From positions 4,418,036-4,482,035 of the forward strand of contig CP060501.1 of the NCBI GenBank assembly GCA_024760545.1: 64,000 nt of DNA, given 5' to 3'. The translations under genes were made by a program, and so were the position numbers. Shown here piece by piece: positions 18,235 to 28,049 of the stretch; the first letter of the stretch is position 1; each line of letters starts with the position of its first letter. The notes beneath the pieces were generated by a model, which searched no databases, was not told the DNA's origin, and worked only from the letters and a program-made list of their open reading frames with translations. This DNA comes from Nitrospira sp. (GTDB taxonomy: Bacteria > Nitrospirota > Nitrospiria > Nitrospirales > Nitrospiraceae).

Positions 18235-18405
18235 CTAGGACCAAGTCACTCCCATCATCGGTTGCGGTCCGTGCTCTGTTCAGTGAGGAAAAGAACCCGG
18301 TTGTCCTTGAAGACTCCTCCGCCAGGCCAACAAATTTTAAGCGTACGTAATATTTCTAGACAATTAGAGAAAAACCTCAAGGAGAAGTCCGGAGGTTGGG
18401 CTGGA
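18235..18405. repeat. About 165-bp dispersed repeat, copy 1
   Basis: From CCCTAGGACCAAGT to the GGAGAAGTCCGGAGG region it matches 37,978-38,150 at most positions, including CAACAAATTTTAAGCGTA. A more diverged inverted copy is near 41,510-41,620. No coding potential is conserved, so it is probably regulatory or a small mobile remnant. Confidence 0.7.
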
Positions 18406-18418
18406 TCTATGAGGCAAT

Positions 18419-18736
18419 TTAGGACAGTTTCTCGGCGATGGTGATTCCTCCATCGGAACCTATTCGAATTCGCATTGCTGGGTTTGCTAGGACAGCGGGG
18501 ATAACGGTGTTCTCCATATAGAGCTGAAGTTTCCTTATGGTGCGCAGATCGTCCAAGAACTCCCGATTGAACTGCAATTGCCAACTGTCCTTGCCGTTGT
18601 TGAAGACGAAGAGCGTGAGGAAGTCTCCCCCAATCTTGACATCATGGAACAGATTCTCAAGGGAATCTTGTATGATTCGTCTCTTTTCCAGGTCTAATGC
18701 TATGCGATCGTCGCTCATATTGATCTCGACGTGCAT
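18419..18736 (-). CDS. Conserved small protein of unknown function (105 aa)
   Basis: It begins MHVEINMSDDRIALDLEKRR and continues with LENLFHDVKIGGDFLTLFVFNN, QLQFNREFLDDLRTI. The alternation of hydrophobic residues suggests an alpha/beta domain. It starts 8 bp after the stop of the upstream GTG-started gene, so the two are probably co-transcribed. No family was recognised. Confidence 0.5.
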   Translation of the reverse strand: MHVEINMSDDRIALDLEKRRIIQDSLENLFHDVKIGGDFLTLFVFNNGKDSWQLQFNREFLDDLRTIRKLQLYMENTVIPAVLANPAMRIRIGSDGGITIAEKLS

Positions 18737-18744
18737 GGCACGTC

Positions 18745-18933
18745 CTATTTGGCTTTCGTTAAGAGGATTTTCAGTTTCTCGTACCCCGGTGCTTCTGGAT
18801 GGCAATAATACTCCGTGAGGGACCCATTGCCGTTTCTGATAGAGATGCGAAAGCTCTTACCATGAGCCTCGATCTTCACTGCCTCAACAATGTTGAGATA
18901 GAGGTCCTGATTCACCTGGACGATGTTATCCAC
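18745..18933 (-). CDS. Small protein of 62 aa, GTG start
   Basis: GTG 18933 is preceded by GGAGG. The product begins VDNIVQVNQDLYLNIVEAV and contains KSFRISIRNGNGSLTEYY. A frameshifted relative lies at 31,615-31,800. It looks like a one-domain alpha/beta protein of unknown function and is the first gene of a two-gene unit with 18,419-18,736. Confidence 0.5.
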   Translation of the reverse strand: MDNIVQVNQDLYLNIVEAVKIEAHGKSFRISIRNGNGSLTEYYCHPEAPGYEKLKILLTKAK

Positions 18934-19203
18934 CTGCGGTCCTCCATTAAAAAGCACTCAGCCCATTATGTAGAATCAAGGCTTTTAAAGGTAGTGATCA
19001 CTAATCAATTGTTGTACAACCTCGAGTGCGGTCGTATGGGCTTCATTTTCGGATTGGCCGGATGCTCCGATCGTTTGCAGCACAGTAGGAAATGGTAATT
19101 GGTATGGAATGAAGTCGCTATGCGGCGTAGTGAGTTGGATCTTCCTTGCACAGCTTCAGGACTATCAAACGCCCGTGTTCTTGTCCGTCGGATAACGCTC
19201 GCC

Positions 19204-19443
19204 CTAGTGGAATAAACTGTAGGCCCCGAATTTCTTACCCGGTTCCTCTCGGCTGGCTATTAGGGATAGGATGTCTTGTAACGCTTTGAGATACCCGGCA
19301 CGCCAATAGGCACAGTCTGTTGGGTCTGCATGTTGATGCAGCGGCTCGATTCCCTCAGAAGATCCATGCTTCTGGGTCCAGCGTTCGAGCGCTGCTGCGG
19401 ACTCTTCAATCAGGACACAGACCACACAATCATCCTTAGACAT
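19204..19443 (-). CDS. Small protein of unknown function (79 aa)
   Basis: It begins MSKDDCVVCVLIEESAAALERW, contains DPTDCAYWRAGYLKALQDIL and ends GAYSLFH. GAGGGG precedes the ATG. Two helices with cysteines and tryptophans are visible. No family was recognised, and no relative was seen in this window. Confidence 0.45.
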   Translation of the reverse strand: MSKDDCVVCVLIEESAAALERWTQKHGSSEGIEPLHQHADPTDCAYWRAGYLKALQDILSLIASREEPGKKFGAYSLFH

Positions 19444-19725
19444 GCGCGACGATACCCCTCACAGGACCATTTGTATCAGGCTCTGAATACCTCTCAGTGC
19501 CGCCAGGACGTACGAGAAGCAGTGCGGTTCTACCACAGAGCGTTGGAGATTCGGAATCTTTCTGAAGCAGAAAAATAGACGTACGGGATGAGGCCATTCG
19601 CTGCGGGCACTAGGCCATAAAGGGAATTAGGGATCAAGGTGGTGCAAGAGGAGGTTTTCGTGGAAATGTAACCGAGCTATCTAGAGAGCCTCATTTTGGG
19701 AGAGTCCTAAATGGCCTCTCATCAT

Positions 19726-20843
19726 CTAGAGCCGAAGAAACAACCGGTGCATATATAAGAACCACGCCGCCAGATACATCATCAAAACGTGCATCATTGC
19801 ATAGAGCAGCGACGCCAACTTCGGCGTGGCAATCACCTCAAAAAACGATTTGTACAGCAATGTACTAACGCCGATCAACGAGAGCAGCGTGGCAAACAAC
19901 ACGGACATCACATAGATCGAAATCGGGTTCGCGCCATAAATCGCCAGCAACCCGCGCCAGTCTTTCCACCTCGACACATCGATGAACCAGTAACAGCACG
20001 CAAATGTGAGAGCCGCATATCCCGAAGTCAGGAACGCGTAGGGCGGCGTCCAAAGCTTCTTGTTGACCGGCATGAAGAAATTGAGAAACACCGCGAGCGA
20101 CACTAATGCGAGACCCCACACAAACACCCAAATCGTCTTCTCACGCGCGTCCAATCCTTCACGCTGCAACAACGTCCCACACAGCGTGCCGAACAGGAGA
20201 TTCGAAATCGCCGGCAGCGTGCTGATAAGCCCCTCCGGGTCCCACACCTTTGCATACAGATGTCCCGACATGAGTAGATTGTCGATGTACTGCGCAAAAT
20301 TCCCAATCGGATTCAATATGCCCGGACCGTGGCCGGGAACGGGGATCAGAGTCATCATGGACCAGTAGGCGGTAGATAGCCCAATAATCCAGTACACCTG
20401 GGCGCGCCACGACGTATAAATGACGATCGCAGCGCCGACTAGCAAATCGCGATCCGTTGCAGCACGCCAGGAATGTGAATCGTCTCCAGGGTATAGGTTG
20501 GAAATCCGTTCAACAACAACCCGAGACCAAAGAGCAATGCGGCGCGCCGCAGCATGTGCAGCATCAGCTGAAGCTTGTTGGCGCCCTCGTCGATCCGCCG
20601 AGTGAACGAAAAGGTCAGCGACACACCGACAATCCAAAGAAAAAACGGAAACACAAGATCGGCGAAGGTCCAGTCGTGCCACTTCGCGTGTCGCAGTGGT
20701 GCGAACGTCTCTTGTCCAAAGCTGCCGTTGTTTACCAAAATCATCGCCGCAATCGTCGCCCCGCGAAATGCATCCAGTGAGATCAGGCGCCTGCTGTCAC
20801 CAAATAGAATAGATTGTTGACGAGCGAGGGTGTTCTTGAACAC
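19726..20843 (-). pseudogene. Frameshifted COG4299/DUF5009-type membrane acyltransferase
   Basis: The 5' part (20,843-20,439) carries RLISLDAFRGATIAAMILVNN, HDWTFADLVFPFFLWIVGVS and ends GVLQRIAIC before TAG. The next frame continues with LVGAAIVIYTSWRAQVYW and several membrane helices to 19,726, ending LAAWFLYMHRLF. Together they give one multi-helix protein like heparan-alpha-glucosaminide N-acetyltransferase homologues (COG4299, DUF5009), which acetylate sugars across the membrane. A single shift at about 20,445 separates the halves; it could be a real lesion or a sequencing error. Confidence 0.75.
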
Positions 20844-21312
20844 GTTGTACCTAAGCCGTTTGAATCAAATCCTAAAAGCGCTTGAGGAGCATAGTGATAG
20901 ATGCGGGCAACACAAAACCGAAAAAGTTGGAGGCGTGAGACTCCCGGCAGATCAGCATGCACCGCTGTCACTACTCGGACAGATGATAATCATGCCCACT
21001 AAAGGTTGCCCACTGGTGATCGCCCTCATTCTGGAATCAGTGGTTCATACGCCCTCGGGGGGCGAGCGTCATCAACGAATGGAACGCTTCACGGTGCTAC
21101 GCCTCTGAAAATGTCCTATGAAGCAGTCAAGAAACGAGCGGAGCCGCATAGCGAGATCGTGGGTGAACTGCCGGACATGTGGAAGGACTCGGTGACACTC
21201 ACGAGCTAAATGCGAAGGCAACAAGCCAACCGATATTCCCATGGGTGTTCCTTTCGCCAGAACTTCAACGGCGAGACGAGAGAAATCTCCGTCGGGGATG
21301 GTGCCTCATAAA

Positions 21313-21328
21313 CTAGGGAAGTTGCTAG
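21313..21328. promoter_or_regulatory. Palindromic site CTAGG-N6-GCTAG
   Basis: One-mismatch palindrome (longer form AACTAG-N8-CTAGTT) ending 96 bp before the RDEI-type gene at 21,425. It is in the same place as those at 35,442 and 58,570. Confidence 0.55.
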
Positions 21329-21424
21329 TTCAGAGCATACCCTTGAGAATGCATAACTAAGGCGCTCTTCTAGAAATGCTTCCATAAGGATCGCCGTCAG
21401 CGGTGTAGAAAGAGCGGCTCCCTC

Positions 21425-21658
21425 ATGATTATACGCGACGAGATACGGCAATTTATGGTCGTCTCGGAAAGCTTGCTCGACGGTACCCTCAAAGTGGAGG
21501 AGCTGACACACATCGAACTAGAACTTCTAGAGTATTGTCTACTCAAGGTTGGTCAGAAGGTTCCGATCAACCGAGCACTGACGCATTATTCGATCCAGGA
21601 CAATGCCGATCTCACATCGCAATCATTACCTAGTCGTTCAACTGCCAGGCGAGAGTAA
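21425..21658 (+). CDS. RDEI-type small helical protein
   Basis: This 77-aa protein is one of three near-copies with 35,553 and 58,681. It reads IRDEIRQFMVVSESLLDGTL, then LTHIELELLEY and VGQKVP. The upstream 110 bp, including the palindrome and the GCATAACTAAG region, are also conserved between copies. It is followed by a truncated trace of the ATGAGTAATGTTCAC start seen downstream of the other copies. The function is unknown. Confidence 0.6.
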   Translation: MIIRDEIRQFMVVSESLLDGTLKVEELTHIELELLEYCLLKVGQKVPINRALTHYSIQDNADLTSQSLPSRSTARRE

Positions 21659-21731
21659 CTTGCATGAGTAATGTTCACTCATGCATAAACACGATTCTTC
21701 TGCCTTGTCTTTAACCGCCGAACAGGACGTT

Positions 21732-22085
21732 ATGATGCACAACGGAAACCATTACTATGAGCGTACTGGGCACGTGATGGGATGGTCTTATTTTATAGCT
21801 GGGGCATTGATTGGAACTGGTGTTACGCTGCTGTTTGCGCCTCAATCGGGCACCGAGCTGCGTGGCATGCTGTGCAACTATGCCAATCGCGTGAAGGATG
21901 ATTTACTGGATTGGGCTGAAGAGACATATGACGTGGGAGAAGAGATCCTTGGGGATGCCGGACAGTCGACCAGTGAATTTGCAAAACAAGGACAGGAGAC
22001 GGTGAAGGATGCCGGACGTACGGCTAAAGTAGTGACCAAACGATCACAAGACATGGTCCGCGAGCCGAGGCGTTCAGCGCTGTAA
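21732..22085 (+). CDS. YtxH-type membrane-anchored protein
   Basis: A single membrane helix (YFIAGALIGTGVTLLFAPQSG) followed by an amphipathic helical tail is the YtxH pattern; LFAPQSGTELRG is diagnostic. The tail has repeated AKQGQETVKDAGRT-type heptads. Members are stress-induced in Gram-positives and common elsewhere. AGGAC lies upstream of ATG 21732; a longer start at 21,681 is possible. The next gene follows after 24 bp, probably in the same operon. Confidence 0.75.
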   Translation: MMHNGNHYYERTGHVMGWSYFIAGALIGTGVTLLFAPQSGTELRGMLCNYANRVKDDLLDWAEETYDVGEEILGDAGQSTSEFAKQGQETVKDAGRTAKVVTKRSQDMVREPRRSAL

Positions 22086-22109
22086 ATCAGCACAGAAAGA
22101 GAGAGGATT

Positions 22110-22508
22110 ATGACGATTCGACACATGGGCGCCTCTATCGTCATGATGAGCGTGATTCTTTTTAACACGGGCTGTTCCCTAATGATCGACCCACCTAAAG
22201 GGGATACCCCCGCCGAGAGCACCTTGAAAAGTGAATCAAAAAGTCTGGCTGGTGTGTACGCAGACCTTGGGTCGGACGGCTCCATCCAGCCTCATTCTGA
22301 ATCAGTGGGCCAGGGAGGGCGGATCAATGGTCTCATTATTCTCGGTGGACCGGCAGACATGCCCGATATGAAAACGGGTAAGACGACGATCAAGGGGTCG
22401 ACGGACACCACACCCACAGTGAAGATGGGAGAAACAACGTTTAGTTCCGGATCAGGCTCGAATAGCACGGGGTCATCGGGTAGCGCCCCTAAAGCCGGCG
22501 GCAAATAG
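22110..22508 (+). CDS. Small lipoprotein with Gly/Ser-rich tail
   Basis: This 132-aa protein has a lipobox (ILFNTGCS, Cys22) and the conserved-looking patch RINGLIILGGPADMPDMKTG, then low-complexity SGSGSNSTGSSGS. It has an AGAGAGGA ribosome-binding site. It is exported and lipid-anchored by prediction, with unknown function. It is downstream of the YtxH-type gene. Confidence 0.6.
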   Translation: MTIRHMGASIVMMSVILFNTGCSLMIDPPKGDTPAESTLKSESKSLAGVYADLGSDGSIQPHSESVGQGGRINGLIILGGPADMPDMKTGKTTIKGSTDTTPTVKMGETTFSSGSGSNSTGSSGSAPKAGGK

Positions 22509-22977
22509 GTGTGTGGTCAGGTCTGGAGATGATGGCTGCCTTTGTCGGTGCTCAAAAGGTCCAGCAATAATTGGCTGTCGGAAGCAATTGGTCCCTTGCG
22601 GTCGTCCAGCGTTGAGTCTTACTGACCGATTTTCCTTCCTTCCATAATTGAAAGCATAGTTTTTGGGAACTGTTGCTCTGCGGCATAGGACCTCCGCGGG
22701 AGATTGTCCGTCGATCTCCAACCTACTCAACAAAGCTACCCTTTGAATAAAGTGAGCAACTTATGTCAGGGTTCACTCGCCTCCTAATTTCTTCATACAC
22801 CACAGCTTCGCATGATGGGCGCACCCTGCCCCCGTCATGCTCATGGGACTCTTTTGAGGAATGCGACACTAGGAAAATGGAGGAAGAGGTATTCCTAGCT
22901 GAAGTAACAGCGAAATAAGGCTATTTCTATCCATGAAGAGCGTAATTGCCCTATGTTTGCGAAGTCGTAATCAGACG
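22509..22977. other. Intergenic region with a dispersed repeat
   Basis: No gene is supported here. The region holds copy A of the dispersed intergenic element (22,818-22,895). Confidence 0.5.
22818..22895 (+). repeat. Dispersed intergenic element, copy A
   Basis: It shows the element's order: GGCGCACCCTG, CCCCCGTCAT, GGGACTCTTTTGAGG, a degenerate GCAACAC-type block, then an A/G-rich end. Compare the copies at 60,247 and 61,465. Confidence 0.55.
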
Positions 22978-24696
22978 TTATGTGAACAGGCCTGGCGGAG
23001 TCGTTTTCCTCTTGCAGGATACGGCCTTGTCGATAGCGTGGCACAGCGCATCTCCCGCACTCTCTTTGGTCAGATAGGCAGCCGCGCCCGCCGCTTTCAT
23101 TCTTGGGCCCGTATCCGGTGATGATAGGACCGATAAGCCGATAATCACAATATGTGGTTGATGTGCTTTGATGCGCTTTGTCGCTTCGATGCCGTCCATC
23201 TTCGGCATGTTAATATCCATCACGACCACATCGGGGTGGAGTTCCTGAGCGAGTTCTACAGCTGCGAGTCCATCGCCCGCTTCGCCCACCACTTCCAAAT
23301 GCTTATAGGCAGACACAATGCTTCGCAGGCCTTCCCGCATGAGGGGCTGATCGTCCACGAGAAGAAGGCGAATCGGCGCGTGCGTTTCTGATGCTGAGGA
23401 CTGACTCCCGAGGATGCGGCGATCAGAAAAAGAGTTGCTAGGTGGCGGCTGATGATCGATCGTCTTCTCTATCGTCTCGCTTTTCATACCCGCGACTTCA
23501 GTTCGCATTGTGACGGGCAAAGTGAGCGTCGCGGTGGTGCCCTCCCCCGGCTCTGATTGAAGATCGAAACTGCCACCCATCGCCTTCATTCGTTCCCGGA
23601 TGCTGAACAGCCCAAACTTCGAGGACAGCGGGGAGGGACTTTCGGAGAGAGCAGCTGCAGACAGATCAAACCCGTTGTCATCGTGCACGGCCAGGCGCAG
23701 CAATCCACCTTCGTACGTCATCTGAACAGTGGCCCGCTTCACCATGCCATGTTTTGCGACGTTGATCAGTAACTCCCGGACTGATTGGAACAAGAGTACG
23801 GCGCGATCTTGAGTCAGTGGCAGGTCGCCTCCCTGCTTCACGTCGAGGGTAACAGTCAACTCGTGTCGCTTCATATTGTCGATCAACCACGTGAGACCGG
23901 CGGGCAATCCTCGCTCCTGTAGTACCGGTGGACTTAACTCGGCCATCAAGGTTCGGCAGTACGTCAGGGCCATCCCCAAGGTTTCCTCTGTTTGGTTGAC
24001 CAGGGCTTCGCTATTGGACGGGAGGCCGGTCCGTCTTGCTTGCGTGAGCGTCATCCGGCAGAGGACCAGCAGTTGCGCTAGATAATCATGTAACTCGGTC
24101 GCTAATCGCTTGCGTTCACGCTGTTCCGCGAGGTTCAGCTCCGTCGCCAGCAGGCGAAGGCGATTCTCCGATTGCCCCAGGGCTTTCGTGCGTTCGGACA
24201 CACGTTGTTCCAGCTCATCGTTCAGCTTGACCGAGACCTCCGTGCGTTCATGCTGGCGTACGGATGAGAGCAATAACTCCTGATTCATCGCCGTGGCCTG
24301 CTGATGAAATAGCGTCGTCTCGGTGACTTGCATCATGACGCCCACCGGTCGTTCATGGGTATCCAGCACGGGCCACATTGCATACGACCAATAGACCGGA
24401 TGGGGTTCTGTCTGCTCTGACTCGGTGTGCGTTTCAGATGTTCCCGTGCGGTAGACGCGATCCAAGACAGTAAGACAGTGGTCCCCTTCCTGAATACTTT
24501 CGCTGAAAGGCCTTCCCAAAAGAGCATCCCGGTCCTTTCCAACCAAAAGGCAGAAGGCAGCGTTGCCATAGTGGACGATGTGTTGGGCGCCCTTGAGTTC
24601 GGCCATGGGCACCGGGGAACGCTCCATGAGGGAGTGGCGAAGTTCCGGTGGAAGCACGACCCGCGAAGAATCTTTCTGGGGCTCCGGCTCTGTCAT
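22978..24696 (-). CDS. PAS histidine kinase fused to receiver domain
   Basis: This 572-aa cytoplasmic hybrid has a PAS-like domain (about 20-130), a coiled linker, a HisKA_3 dimerisation box with phospho-accepting His203 in LATELHDYLAQLL, a NarX/DegS-type ATPase domain (RELLINVAKHG, FGLFSIRERMKAMGG) and a C-terminal receiver with Asp494 in VVVMDINMPKMDG. There is no membrane segment, so the signal is internal. ATG 24696 overlaps the KaiC stop (ATGA), indicating coupling. The receiver would normally pass phosphate to a LuxR-type regulator; none is in the operon. Confidence 0.9.
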   Translation of the reverse strand: MTEPEPQKDSSRVVLPPELRHSLMERSPVPMAELKGAQHIVHYGNAAFCLLVGKDRDALLGRPFSESIQEGDHCLTVLDRVYRTGTSETHTESEQTEPHPVYWSYAMWPVLDTHERPVGVMMQVTETTLFHQQATAMNQELLLSSVRQHERTEVSVKLNDELEQRVSERTKALGQSENRLRLLATELNLAEQRERKRLATELHDYLAQLLVLCRMTLTQARRTGLPSNSEALVNQTEETLGMALTYCRTLMAELSPPVLQERGLPAGLTWLIDNMKRHELTVTLDVKQGGDLPLTQDRAVLLFQSVRELLINVAKHGMVKRATVQMTYEGGLLRLAVHDDNGFDLSAAALSESPSPLSSKFGLFSIRERMKAMGGSFDLQSEPGEGTTATLTLPVTMRTEVAGMKSETIEKTIDHQPPPSNSFSDRRILGSQSSASETHAPIRLLLVDDQPLMREGLRSIVSAYKHLEVVGEAGDGLAAVELAQELHPDVVVMDINMPKMDGIEATKRIKAHQPHIVIIGLSVLSSPDTGPRMKAAGAAAYLTKESAGDALCHAIDKAVSCKRKTTPPGLFT

Positions 24697-26231
24697 GGCT
24701 CTTTCGATTGGCTCCCGGCTCTCCAATACGCCGGAATGCCAGTGATCAGCGCACGATATTCGTTGAGGCGTGTATCGGTCAATCTGATCCCCTTCCCGGT
24801 AATCTCAAATTCACGGATATCTTTGCCGTGCTGGCTATCACGCATTTTGACGACAGCCAGGATGCGGCGGAGCACGCCGTCAATATCGACGTACCGCAGC
24901 CGGATAATGTCATCGGCCAGGAAGGATACCATGTAATGACTGAAGCGAAATTCGGTGAAGCTCTCGTCCAATTCGACCGTGTTGAAGACGGTCACCCCGG
25001 CCCCCGTCACGGTGGCCATCATCCGGTACAGTGATTCGCGGAAGTCGGTGCGGAACCCGGGCGCGAGCGCCATCTCGAAGCCGACCAGAGAATCGATGAC
25101 CAGCCGTTTGGCATCGAGTTCTTTGACCGCATCGAGGATCGCTTGAAGACTTTCATCCACCGAAAGGTCCAACGGGCGCAGGTAGAGGATTTTGAGCGTC
25201 CCATCTCGCTCGGCCTTGGCCAAGTCGTGCCCCAGGTTCTTCGCCCGGCGCTTCACGTCCTCCGGGCGTTCCTCAAACACCGCCATAATGGCCGTCTCAC
25301 CTTGCCGCAGCCCTTCGGCAATGAACTGGACCGCCATCACCGATTTGCCTGTCCCGGACGCTCCCGCTACCAGGACACTGTCCCCGGTTGGGATGCCGCC
25401 GCCCATCATCTGGTCCAGCGCAGGAATACCGGTAGACAGGCGGGGACGTTTTTCCGGTCGGGGTTTTCGTTCCGCCAACCCCAGCGTGCGCGAGAAGGTT
25501 TGCACCCCATCCTCGGTGATACGGAACGTGTGGAGCCCCGGCACGGACGCCTGGCCGCGCAGCTTGATGACTTGCATCTTCCGCACGACCGAATTGCGTT
25601 CCGTCACTTGCGAGAGCCAGAGTAGGCCGTCGGCGACGGTGAAGATCGGATTCTCCTGGACTTCATTCTCAACATATTCGCCGAGCAGAAACGTCGTGGC
25701 CTGCCAACTGGTCAGGTGGAGGGCCAACTGCTGGACGAAAAACTGCACGTCCATCTCGGTCACGTCAGTTTGTTTCCGCAACGCGGTGCGAAACGAATCG
25801 ACCACGACGAAGCTGGGATTGGCCGCCTCCACTTCGCGCACGATCGCCTGCAGCACCGTGGGCAAATTCTGTTCGAGGACGACGTGGCTCAAGTTGATAA
25901 AGCTGATCGCGCCGCTCAATTTGGTCTGATCGAAGAACGTGAATTGCTGCTGGTAGCGCAGCATCTTGATAGCCGACTCGCCGAGGATCGTGAAATAGAG
26001 CGCAGGACGTTTCGGCGTGGCATTGGCGAACACGAACTGATGCGCAAAGGTGGTCTTGCCGCAGCCGGGCCCGCCGGCGACGATGTTGAACGAAAACTCC
26101 GGGAGGCCGCCCCCCAGGATCGCGTCGAGCCCGGGAATGCCGGTGGGTAACTTACGGATGATCACCTTCCCCCGTTTGTCGAGGGGTTTCCCCGGCCGTT
26201 CGTGTCCCGTCGGTTTGACTGGTTTTCTCAT
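24693..26231 (-). CDS. KaiC-like double RecA ATPase
   Basis: This 512-aa protein has two KaiC/RAD55-type domains. The first has LPTGIPGLDAILGGGLPEFS and Walker A GGPGCGKTT (about 53-61). The second has STGIPALDQMMGGGIPTGDS and Walker A GASGTGKS. No KaiA or KaiB gene is visible, so this is a non-clock KaiC homologue that probably links ATP state to the neighbouring kinase (inference). GAGGACA precedes the ATG. It lies 15 bp after the 142-aa gene and overlaps the kinase gene. Confidence 0.9.
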   Translation of the reverse strand: MRKPVKPTGHERPGKPLDKRGKVIIRKLPTGIPGLDAILGGGLPEFSFNIVAGGPGCGKTTFAHQFVFANATPKRPALYFTILGESAIKMLRYQQQFTFFDQTKLSGAISFINLSHVVLEQNLPTVLQAIVREVEAANPSFVVVDSFRTALRKQTDVTEMDVQFFVQQLALHLTSWQATTFLLGEYVENEVQENPIFTVADGLLWLSQVTERNSVVRKMQVIKLRGQASVPGLHTFRITEDGVQTFSRTLGLAERKPRPEKRPRLSTGIPALDQMMGGGIPTGDSVLVAGASGTGKSVMAVQFIAEGLRQGETAIMAVFEERPEDVKRRAKNLGHDLAKAERDGTLKILYLRPLDLSVDESLQAILDAVKELDAKRLVIDSLVGFEMALAPGFRTDFRESLYRMMATVTGAGVTVFNTVELDESFTEFRFSHYMVSFLADDIIRLRYVDIDGVLRRILAVVKMRDSQHGKDIREFEITGKGIRLTDTRLNEYRALITGIPAYWRAGSQSKEP

Positions 26232-26246
26232 GGATTGTCCTCTCGT

Positions 26247-26675
26247 TTACCCCTGCCTGTCGTCGAATGCCACATCCGGCCATGCGTCCAGGAGCAGGCG
26301 CATCGTCAGCCCTTCGCCGATGAACGTCACCAAAAGCCCGAGTAACTGAGTGACCAGCAGGACCTCTCCTTCGCGGATCTCGTGCGGCGACAATTGTGCC
26401 TGCGTGTCGTCCCAGCCCTTCAAGGATCCATCGGCTGCGATGTGGATGGCCTTCAACCAGCGCAGTTCGCCGCTGGCCAGCGCCAGCGCACGGGACAAGA
26501 GCGACCGAAAACCAGCCACTCCGGCCAGGCGTGAGAGAGGCTGGCGTAGCTTTTCGCAGACGCAAAAGGCCGGTGATGTGTGGTCGCCAACGCTGGCAGC
26601 TGTGGCCGTACCCGTCTCAAACTCAATGAGTCGATGGGCAAACTGTTTTACATTCGTAGAAATGTCGTCTCGCAT
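26247..26675 (-). CDS. Conserved 142-aa protein preceding KaiC
   Basis: This soluble protein has CEKLRQPLSRLAGVAGFRSLLSR-type helices, ELRWLKAIHIAADGSLKG and a C-terminal hydrophobic helix pair (VTQLLGLLVTFIGEGLTMRLL). It is the first gene of the operon with KaiC and the hybrid kinase, which suggests a function in the same signalling unit. I do not recognise a named family. Confidence 0.7.
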   Translation of the reverse strand: MRDDISTNVKQFAHRLIEFETGTATAASVGDHTSPAFCVCEKLRQPLSRLAGVAGFRSLLSRALALASGELRWLKAIHIAADGSLKGWDDTQAQLSPHEIREGEVLLVTQLLGLLVTFIGEGLTMRLLLDAWPDVAFDDRQG

Positions 26676-27235
26676 GCGCTAACCCGCGATGATTCTTCGC
26701 GAGTGGGTTAGTTGAGCGGACTGTTGCAACGTACTCCGCGTGTTCCACGCGGGTAATTTCTTGAAGAGAGAAAATCTTGTCATGCGGGAATCTTTCGTCC
26801 TAGTTAGCAGCAGAGTGAGGAAGGGCAGTAGCATATAAAGAGGCGAGATTTGAAGCAACCTGGTAGAAGACCTAGGGTCTAACCACCGGGGGCACTATCA
26901 CATCCAGCAATCGATCAACCTCGCAAAGCCAGCTTACGCCCTCGTGAACAACCGGTCAGAGGGAATGCCCCGATACCGTCCAGGGCCTTGTAGAAATGTT
27001 ATAATCCTTGCTCACCTCCCTCGTTCATCATCGTCCTAAGCGTTTCCCTAGTATCAAGCCTATCGAGGTCATTAGGGTGGGCTCTTTTGAAAGAACGGTC
27101 CAACTTTTGGATTTAACCTGTACTACAAATACTCCCCCAAATGTCCGCCTTCTTTCAGTAGCCCTCTGTCATGTTTTCCTAGTGCCCGAGTCGATAGCCT
27201 CCTGAGAGAATGATTCAACACGAACGGAGGTACCT
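26676..27235. other. Intergenic region, no gene seen
   Basis: Only the one-mismatch palindrome at 27,036 was found between the operon start and the small exported gene. Confidence 0.5.
27036..27051. promoter_or_regulatory. Palindromic site CTAAG-N6-CCTAG
   Basis: One-mismatch palindrome 184 bp upstream of the exported gene at 27,236. The distance is larger than usual, so the assignment is weak. Confidence 0.3.
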
Positions 27236-27514
27236 ATGAAAACCACATTACTATCGGTACTGGTGGTTGGACTGTTGGGCTCCGGCATAGGGATGGCCTA
27301 CGCGGCCACTCCCATGGCTGAGAAAGAGGTCAGTCCCACAATTAAAGAGCGCCTGGCGAAAGACATGGTCAAGGGGACGTTGATGAAAATCGAAGGGGAG
27401 TATTATTCCATCAAAGATGACGACGGCAAAACGTACAGGGTCCATGTCGACAAGAACACCAAGTTGGATAAAGTGGTGGTGGGAGACCTGGTCAGAGCCT
27501 ATATCAGGAGATAG
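27236..27514 (+). CDS. Small exported beta-barrel-like protein, paralogue of 13,544
   Basis: This 92-aa protein has a signal peptide ending MAYAATP and the domain VKGTLMKIEGEYYSIKDDDG, HVDKNTKLDKVVVGDLVRAY. It is very similar to the 13,544 protein but lacks the last eleven residues. ACGGAGGTACCT precedes the ATG. The function is unknown, with periplasmic location predicted. Confidence 0.7.
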   Translation: MKTTLLSVLVVGLLGSGIGMAYAATPMAEKEVSPTIKERLAKDMVKGTLMKIEGEYYSIKDDDGKTYRVHVDKNTKLDKVVVGDLVRAYIRR

Positions 27515-28049
27515 AACAGCACAAAATAGTACCGCTACTTTCTAGGAACAACGCTCTGTCTTGCACTAAATTCAGTGCAGCCTGCATGACCAAGAACTGG
27601 AGCGCCTCAAGTTCCGCGCTAAGATCTTTTAGCGCACGGCAACGGCCTGAGATCCTTGGGCAGACAGACTCTTGTGGCGATTATTCGAAATGGTGCGATC
27701 AATAATGGCCCCGCAATTGAGGCATTTCCATGCATAAAACGCGAGAAAGAAATCTGAGAACCGTTCTAGCATCATCATCCCTTTGCACTTCGGACATTCC
27801 ATTGATCCCTCCCAGGTTGATTGCGTTCACAGCTGATGACAAACATAAGCAAGAGCTGCACCAAATCGTGCTATTCAATAGTGCACGTATTTACGCTATA
27901 CGTAATATAACGTGGGTAGAAAGTGTCATACGCTTGACGGTGCGCAAGGGTTGAATCCGTCAATGTTTTGTCAGGGTGCGGGAGAGACACGCGGCGGAAT
28001 CTTTGGTGGAAGGTGGTTTCCGGAACGATAGAGTGGTTAGTTCCGGCCC
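27515..28049. other. Intergenic region, nothing recognised
   Basis: Open frames here lack ribosome-binding sites and family features. Confidence 0.4.

Noticed and set aside
25192-25929. A 245-residue open frame on the plus strand.
   Set aside because: It is antisense to the double KaiC gene and has no domain features.
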